From the NCBI GenBank assembly GCA_937872475.1, contig CALMSY010000011.1:78520-142519 (forward strand): a stretch of 64,000 nt of DNA, read 5' to 3'. This document shows, one piece after another, positions 59,643-64,000 of this stretch (its first letter is position 1; each line of letters opens with the position of its first letter). The position numbers were made by a program, and so were the translations under genes. This stretch comes from 67-14 sp020438345. GTDB taxonomy: Bacteria > Actinomycetota > Thermoleophilia > Solirubrobacterales > 70-9. Under the pieces are notes generated by a model, which made no database searches, was not told where the DNA came from, and worked only from the letters and a program-made list of their open reading frames with translations.

Positions 59643-60950
59643 TTCCATCGGCCGTACGAAGGACGGTCGCTCAAGCGCGAGGCCGGCCGAAGGCCGGTAG
59701 AGAGCCGTCCTTTCACGCTCCGGCAGGACGGCCAGAATCTGGTTGACGCCGATGTCCCCCCTCTCGAAGGCGAGGAAGCTCGCGGTCATGTAGAGCCGCC
59801 AGATCCTTTCGCGTTCCTCCCCCACCTCGGCGATCGCCATCTCTTGCCCGGCGGCGAGGTTGGCAACCCAGTGGCGCAGGGTGAGTGCGTAGTGTTCGCG
59901 CAGGTTTTCGACGTCACGCAGTTCCTGACCGGAGCGTTCGAGGCCGGCAATGACCCGTGCCACACGGTGCAGTTCCCCGTCGGGGAACACGTAGTGGGTT
60001 ATGAACGTGTTCGGTGACTCTTCATCGCTGTGTTGCCGGCAGATGCCGTGGTGGAGCGCGAGCCCGCCCGCCCGACCCAGCTTTGCGGTCTCTTCGAAGT
60101 AGGTGTCGATGTCGGCACCGGTGTGCTCGAACATCCCGATCGAACAGATCTTGTCAAACGGTCCGTCGGTGATTTCCCGGTAGTCCTGAACCCGTATTTC
60201 AACCTTTTCGTCGAGTCCCGCCCGGGTCACCCTTTCCCTTGCCAGCTCCGCCTGTGAAGGGGAGAGTGTCACCCCGACGACTTCCACCCCGTAGTTGGCC
60301 GCGGCATGGATCGCCATCGAGCCCCAGCCGCAGCCGATGTCGAGCAGGCGCTCGCCCCGCTCAAGCCTCAGCTTCTGGCAAACCACGTCGAGCTTGCGGA
60401 TCTGGGCTTCCTCGAGGCTGTCCTCCGGTGTTTCGAAGTAGGCGCAGGAGTAGACCATTGTCGGACCGAGGATCTGGCGGTAGAACCGGTTCGAAACGTC
60501 GTAGTGATGCCGGACCGAATCACTGTCCCGGCGCAGCGAGTGGAGACGCCCTTTCGGTTTCGCTTCGCTTTCCGGCGGTTTGGGCGGTGGCACGCTAACC
60601 GCGCCGAGAGTGATCGCCAGCCGGGCTGCTTCGAGCTTGTCCTGGACGGTGAAGTCGAAGCCGTAAAGCGCGGCGCCGCCGGCCATCACCCGCTCGATCG
60701 AGCCTTCGAGAACCAGGTCGCCGGAGACGAAAGCTCTGGCAACCCCTAGCTGATCGGGACGGGTCACCACGTAAGTCATTGCGCGTTTGCTGCGCAGCAC
60801 GATCACATCGGGACAGGACCCCTCCTCGCCGGGGCCGATCTCACTGCCGTCCCAGAACCTGATCGCGGCCGGGAGCTCGCCGTTCAGCCGGGCTTCAACC
60901 CTGGTCCAAAGAGGAACGAACCGGTTAGCGATACCACCTGTGCTGTACAT
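59616..60950 (-). CDS. cfa: Cyclopropane-fatty-acyl-phospholipid synthase
   Basis: SAM-dependent enzyme of 444 residues that adds a methylene bridge across unsaturated acyl chains of membrane phospholipids. The N-terminal domain precedes HHYDVSNRFYRQILG, the SAM-binding LLDIGCGWGSMA and the bicarbonate-site residues of GMFEHTG and the conserved HYVFPDGEL. Its last 27 bp overlap the end of the GGDEF-EAL gene on the other strand. TAACTT lies 8 nt before the ATG. Confidence 0.95.
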   Translation of the reverse strand: MYSTGGIANRFVPLWTRVEARLNGELPAAIRFWDGSEIGPGEEGSCPDVIVLRSKRAMTYVVTRPDQLGVARAFVSGDLVLEGSIERVMAGGAALYGFDFTVQDKLEAARLAITLGAVSVPPPKPPESEAKPKGRLHSLRRDSDSVRHHYDVSNRFYRQILGPTMVYSCAYFETPEDSLEEAQIRKLDVVCQKLRLERGERLLDIGCGWGSMAIHAAANYGVEVVGVTLSPSQAELARERVTRAGLDEKVEIRVQDYREITDGPFDKICSIGMFEHTGADIDTYFEETAKLGRAGGLALHHGICRQHSDEESPNTFITHYVFPDGELHRVARVIAGLERSGQELRDVENLREHYALTLRHWVANLAAGQEMAIAEVGEERERIWRLYMTASFLAFERGDIGVNQILAVLPERERTALYRPSAGLALERPSFVRPMESVDSAVEA

Positions 60951-60958
60951 GACCCGTG

Positions 60959-60964
60959 AAGTTA
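60959..60964 (-). promoter_or_regulatory. Putative -10 TAACTT of cfa (leaderless)
   Basis: TAACTT, 8 nt before the ATG at 60950. Confidence 0.4.
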
Positions 60965-60984
60965 CCCTAGCTTGCCCTGCAAGC

Positions 60985-61012
60985 GAAACGGCCGCCCTGA
61001 GGCGGCCGTTTC
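60985..61012 (-). terminator. Terminator of cspA copy 2
   Basis: A perfect 12-bp stem (60985-60996 with 61001-61012), 4-nt loop, beginning 20 nt past the stop. Confidence 0.85.
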
Positions 61013-61032
61013 AAACAGCTTCCGAGACCGGA

Positions 61033-61236
61033 TCAGATGGTCTCGACGGAAGCGGCTGCGGGACCCTTCGGGCCCTCTTCGGATTCGTAGCTCACCTTGG
61101 CGCCTTCAGCGAGGGTGCGGAACCCATCGGACTGAATTGCGCTGTGGTGGACGAAGACGTCCTTGGAGCCATCATCGGGTGTGATGAATCCGAAGCCCTT
61201 CTCGTCGCTGAACCACTTGACTGTCCCAGTCGGCAT
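61033..61236 (-). CDS. cspA: Cold-shock protein, CspA family (copy 2)
   Basis: OB-fold protein of 67 residues, nearly identical to the copy at 54200: the differences are HHSAI for HHTAI, a SEEGPKG for AEDGPKG stretch and a terminal ETI for EPI. RNP1 and RNP2 are intact. The ATG at 61236 has the same ATGTTGGAGGA ribosome-binding context as copy 1. The frame is open 24 codons further but the family starts here. It lies 78 bp downstream of padR on the same strand, with a short leader quite unlike that of copy 1. Confidence 0.97.
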   Translation of the reverse strand: MPTGTVKWFSDEKGFGFITPDDGSKDVFVHHSAIQSDGFRTLAEGAKVSYESEEGPKGPAAASVETI

Positions 61237-61314
61237 AACTTCCTCCAACATCATGATGCGGTGCCGGTTCTCTCCTCCCGGCCTTACAGTCGCGCAAACT
61301 AGCAGCAAGAGCGA

Positions 61315-61770
61315 TCAGGAGCCGTATACCTCGGCCTTGATCATCGTCACCGAGCGGATCACCGAGTCGAGAAAAGGCTCGATTTCCGGCAGAAGTTCCT
61401 GATAGGCCCGCTCTCCCGGCTCGGTGATCGCATAGAACCGACGGGTTCTCTTGTCGGGATGTTCCCAGCTTCCCTCGATCATTCCCCGGCTTTCGAGATC
61501 ACGGAGCAACGGGTACATGGTGTTCGGGTTGACCGAGATCACGCCCTGGGTGAGAGTCTCGATCGCGTCGATCAACTGGTTGCCGTAGGAAGGCTCGGCG
61601 CGAATCAGGTGGAGGATCAGCAGCGGCAACAGATCCCTGCGGCGCATCTCGCCGCCGAAGACGTCCTGGGTCTTTGCCGCCCGTTTGCGCCGGACGGGTG
61701 CTTTGGCACCGCCTGCCGCCTCAGTCGCCTCCGCGACTGCGTCTCCAAGCGGCTTTGAGGGCTCGGCCAT
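61315..61770 (-). CDS. PadR-family transcriptional regulator
   Basis: Winged-helix regulator of 151 residues. A disordered basic/alanine-rich N-terminus (1-45) precedes the PadR domain: LPLLILHLI, EPSYGNQLIDAIE, the NPNTMYPLLRDLESRGMI recognition region, and the wing RTRRFYAITEPGE. A short helical tail may dimerise. It diverges from recD2, and TAGACT lies 8 nt before the ATG. Confidence 0.93.
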   Translation of the reverse strand: MAEPSKPLGDAVAEATEAAGGAKAPVRRKRAAKTQDVFGGEMRRRDLLPLLILHLIRAEPSYGNQLIDAIETLTQGVISVNPNTMYPLLRDLESRGMIEGSWEHPDKRTRRFYAITEPGERAYQELLPEIEPFLDSVIRSVTMIKAEVYGS

Positions 61771-61778
61771 GAGATGCG

Positions 61779-61784
61779 AGTCTA
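61779..61784 (-). promoter_or_regulatory. Putative -10 TAGACT of padR (leaderless)
   Basis: TAGACT, 8 nt before the ATG at 61770; identical to the hexamer of hpt. Confidence 0.5.
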
Positions 61785-61801
61785 GTCTCCGAGGCGCCCA
61801 C

Positions 61802-61807
61802 TACCCT
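61802..61807 (+). promoter_or_regulatory. Putative -10 TACCCT of recD2 (leaderless)
   Basis: TACCCT, 6 nt before the GTG at 61814; only 17 bp separate it from the divergent padR hexamer. Confidence 0.5.
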
Positions 61808-61813
61808 CAGCAG

Positions 61814-63937
61814 GTGACTTTCGACAACCGACAGCTCTTCGAAAGCGAGGCATCCTTCAACGGTGCCATCGAAGTGATCCGCACCATCTTCGCGGCGGAG
61901 GACGACGGGTTCGCGGTCATCGAGGTCCGGGACGATTCCGGGGACGAGTTCATCGCCACGGGAACGATCGGTCATCTGCGTCCGGGCGAAAGGGCGAAAC
62001 TCACCGGCGAGTGGACCGAACATGCCCGTTTCGGGCCGCAGGTCAAGGTGTTCACAGCCCTGCCGATGGACCCCTCGGACCGGGCGGGGCAGGTTGCGTA
62101 TCTGAGTTCCCTGCGACACATCGGCCCGGTACGGGCCGAGGCTCTCTGCGAGCTTTATGGCCCGGAGGTGCTTGAGAAGATCGCCGCCGATCCGGGCGGG
62201 ATCATCGGTTCCCTGCCCGGACTCGGGGATAAGCAGCGCGAAGCCGCTCTGGAGAGCTGGTACGAAACCCGGGCGGTCCGGGATCTCCATGTCGAGCTGG
62301 CACCGCATGGACTCGCCCACCTGGCCGGGAAAATCCATGCCAGGTTCGGAGACGCGGCAATGCGAACGATCCACGAGGACCCTTACAGCCTCACGGAGAT
62401 AGACGGAGTCGGGTTCGCTCGCGCGGACACGATCGCAATTGCCGTCGGCTTCCCGCCGGAATCCGATCGCCGGGCACAGGCAGCCGCCTGGTATCTGCTT
62501 ACCGAAGCGGAGCGGCGCGGCCACACTCATCTGCCACTGCCCGAGCTCGGGGATCGGGCGACCAAGCTGCTTGGCTACCGGCCCGAGGAGAAGGTACTCA
62601 CCGAGGCCCGCGGGCTGATACTCGAAGAGGACCGGATCTACCGCCAGAGCACGCTTGACCGGGAATGCGGGCTCGCCGCGGAGCTGCGTGAAAGGGCCGA
62701 AGCGGAGGCGATTCTGGAAGGCGAGCCTGATCAGAATGACGAATCCCTGACCGCCGAACAGTGGGAGGCGGTACTCGGTGCGTTCAACTCGCGGATCTCG
62801 GTCGTAACGGGTGGCCCCGGCGTCGGCAAGACGGTCTGTACGAGAGCGATCGTCAGCGCAGCCAAGGCGGCAGGCGTACGGATCGGGCTGTGTGCCCCGA
62901 CCGGGAGGGCGGCCCGCCGGCTGACCGAGGCAACCGGAGCCGACGCGATGACAATTCACCGGCTGCTCGAATGGCGGCCGGGCTCGGAGCCGACCTACAA
63001 GCCGGGGCATCCCCTGCCGGTCGGCATGCTGGTGGTCGACGAAGCCTCGATGATCAATCTCCACATGGCGGACGTGCTCCTGGCCGGGCTCGGCCAGGAC
63101 ACACACATCGTCTTCGTCGGTGATGCCGACCAGCTACCGCCGGTCGGGGCAGGCAAGCCGTTCTCGGATCTGATCGATTCCGGGATAGTCCCGGTGACCC
63201 GTCTGACTCACATCTTCCGCCAGGCGGCCCGGTCGATGATCACCACGGCCGCTCACGAGATCAACGAGGGCAGGCCACCTCACCTGACGCCGGGTGAGGA
63301 CCAGGTGAAGGACTTCCATTTCATCGAGCGGATCACCCCGGAAAGAGTCCGCAGCGCCGTGGTCGAGATGATGGGTGAAAGGGTCGAGAAGGGGCTCGGT
63401 TTCGATCCGATCAGGGAAGCCCAGGTGCTCGCCCCGGTCTACCGGGGAGAAGCCGGGATCGATGCCCTGAACCGGGAGCTGCAGGCGGAGCTGAACCCGG
63501 ATGGCAAGAAGGCGGCGAGTGACAGGTTCCGGATCGGAGACCGGTTGATCCAGACCCGAAATTCCTACGAGTTCGAGCTGATGAACGGCACGATCTGTTT
63601 TCTCCTCGAGGATGACCCGGACGAAGAGATGATCGTCCTCGAGACCGATGACGGCCAGACGGTCGAGCTGCCGTACTCGGAGTCCGGTGACCTGAAGCTC
63701 GCCTATGCGATCTCGGTCCACAAGTCCCAGGGTTGCGAGATTCCGGTCGTGATCTTCGTCTGCCACAGGTCGCATTCCGGAATGCTTTCCCGCCCCCTGA
63801 TCTACACGGCGATCACCCGGGCCAGGAAGATGTGCGTGATGGTCGGTGACAAACCTTCGCTCGAGGTCGGGGTTCGCCGTGATGAAGCCGGCCGCAGGCA
63901 TTCCTCGCTGGCCTCCCGCCTCGCGGGCGATCTCTGA
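61814..63937 (+). CDS. recD2: RecD2-type 5'-3' DNA helicase
   Basis: SF1B helicase of 707 residues, RecBCD-independent RecD2 class. An N-terminal OB/HhH region (LRHIGPVRAEAL, LPGLGDKQREAAL, IDGVGFARADTIA) precedes the motor: Walker A GGPGVGKT, VVDEASM, GDADQLPPVGAG, and the C-terminal SH3-like part with YAISVHKSQGCE and TAITRARK. It probably unwinds DNA during repair. The GTG at 61814 is supported by the TACCCT hexamer; the frame is open 43 codons further, over padR. The last 63 bp of the window after it hold nothing firm. Confidence 0.95.
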   Translation: MTFDNRQLFESEASFNGAIEVIRTIFAAEDDGFAVIEVRDDSGDEFIATGTIGHLRPGERAKLTGEWTEHARFGPQVKVFTALPMDPSDRAGQVAYLSSLRHIGPVRAEALCELYGPEVLEKIAADPGGIIGSLPGLGDKQREAALESWYETRAVRDLHVELAPHGLAHLAGKIHARFGDAAMRTIHEDPYSLTEIDGVGFARADTIAIAVGFPPESDRRAQAAAWYLLTEAERRGHTHLPLPELGDRATKLLGYRPEEKVLTEARGLILEEDRIYRQSTLDRECGLAAELRERAEAEAILEGEPDQNDESLTAEQWEAVLGAFNSRISVVTGGPGVGKTVCTRAIVSAAKAAGVRIGLCAPTGRAARRLTEATGADAMTIHRLLEWRPGSEPTYKPGHPLPVGMLVVDEASMINLHMADVLLAGLGQDTHIVFVGDADQLPPVGAGKPFSDLIDSGIVPVTRLTHIFRQAARSMITTAAHEINEGRPPHLTPGEDQVKDFHFIERITPERVRSAVVEMMGERVEKGLGFDPIREAQVLAPVYRGEAGIDALNRELQAELNPDGKKAASDRFRIGDRLIQTRNSYEFELMNGTICFLLEDDPDEEMIVLETDDGQTVELPYSESGDLKLAYAISVHKSQGCEIPVVIFVCHRSHSGMLSRPLIYTAITRARKMCVMVGDKPSLEVGVRRDEAGRRHSSLASRLAGDL

Positions 63938-64000
63938 TCTGAGCGGCAAACCGCAACTGGACCGGCCAGGTTGTGATTAAGAGACAAGTGGGAGGTCAGC

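Noticed and set aside
61721..63106. Antisense open frame of about 461 codons opposite recD2 and padR
   Set aside because: It shadows well-supported genes; high GC keeps the opposite strand open, and the translation shows no domain.
1..64000. Mobile element, prophage or defence island
   Set aside because: No transposase, integrase, phage structural, restriction or toxin-antitoxin gene was found, and gene order follows core actinobacterial neighbourhoods.

Overview
The window is a gene-dense, high-GC bacterial chromosome segment of ordinary housekeeping character. I see no tRNA, rRNA, CRISPR array, insertion sequence or prophage. Gene order points to the Actinobacteria: radA-disA-carD-ispD-ispF, coaX-dus-greA-lysS-clpC, and tilS/hpt/ftsH next to folP-folB-folK are actinobacterial neighbourhoods. 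ClpC, CarD, DisA, PadR and an EfeO-like/FTR1 iron system fit. Mycolic-acid and sporulation genes are absent, while collagen-like and multi-module wall proteins are present; with protein style this suggests a deep-branching lineage such as the Thermoleophilia (Solirubrobacterales). That placement is inference.

Layout. 1-6.4 kb: minus-strand run radA, disA, carD, ispD, a PHP phosphatase and ispF, then a truncated acyl-CoA synthetase. 6.5-10.7 kb: plus-strand membrane proteins, an M3 oligopeptidase and an overlapping TetR/secreted transglycosylase-like pair. 10.7-20.6 kb: a secreted repeat protein, clpC with an unusual leader, lysS, greA, an alpha/beta hydrolase, dus and coaX. 20.8-24.2 kb: GST-like protein, FAD reductase, DUF2855. 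24.2-33.8 kb: folK-folB-folP with an amine oxidase, a CapA-like protein, ftsH, hpt, a collagen-like exported protein and tilS. 33.8-37 kb: a HTH-linked adenylate cyclase overlapping tilS, then amtB-glnB. 37-44.2 kb: FTR1 and EfeO-like iron-uptake genes behind an IdeR-like box, lipid genes, and two phasin-like proteins around a nucleoside phosphorylase. 44.3-50.4 kb: a three-module wall hydrolase, a hypothetical gene, a HAD phosphatase and a subtilase with an altered triad. 50.4-64 kb: a fused beta-oxidation enzyme, a DEAD-box helicase, cspA, an MBL-fold protein, a MalY-like lyase coupled to a GGDEF-EAL protein, a cyclopropane synthase, a second cspA, padR and recD2.

Non-coding reading gives the two most interesting signals. 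First, many genes carry a TAnnnT hexamer 6-9 nt before the start codon and lack a Shine-Dalgarno, which is the signature of leaderless transcription; it also settles several start codons (radA, recD2, the cyclase). Second, the 407-bp clpC leader holds a ClgR-like box, a TATACT -10 and a 22-bp long-range inverted repeat that begins almost exactly at the predicted transcription start, preceded by an exact 30-bp tandem duplication of a terminator-like unit. Signalling is rich for a housekeeping region: c-di-AMP (DisA), cAMP (class III cyclase), c-di-GMP (GGDEF-EAL) and PII.
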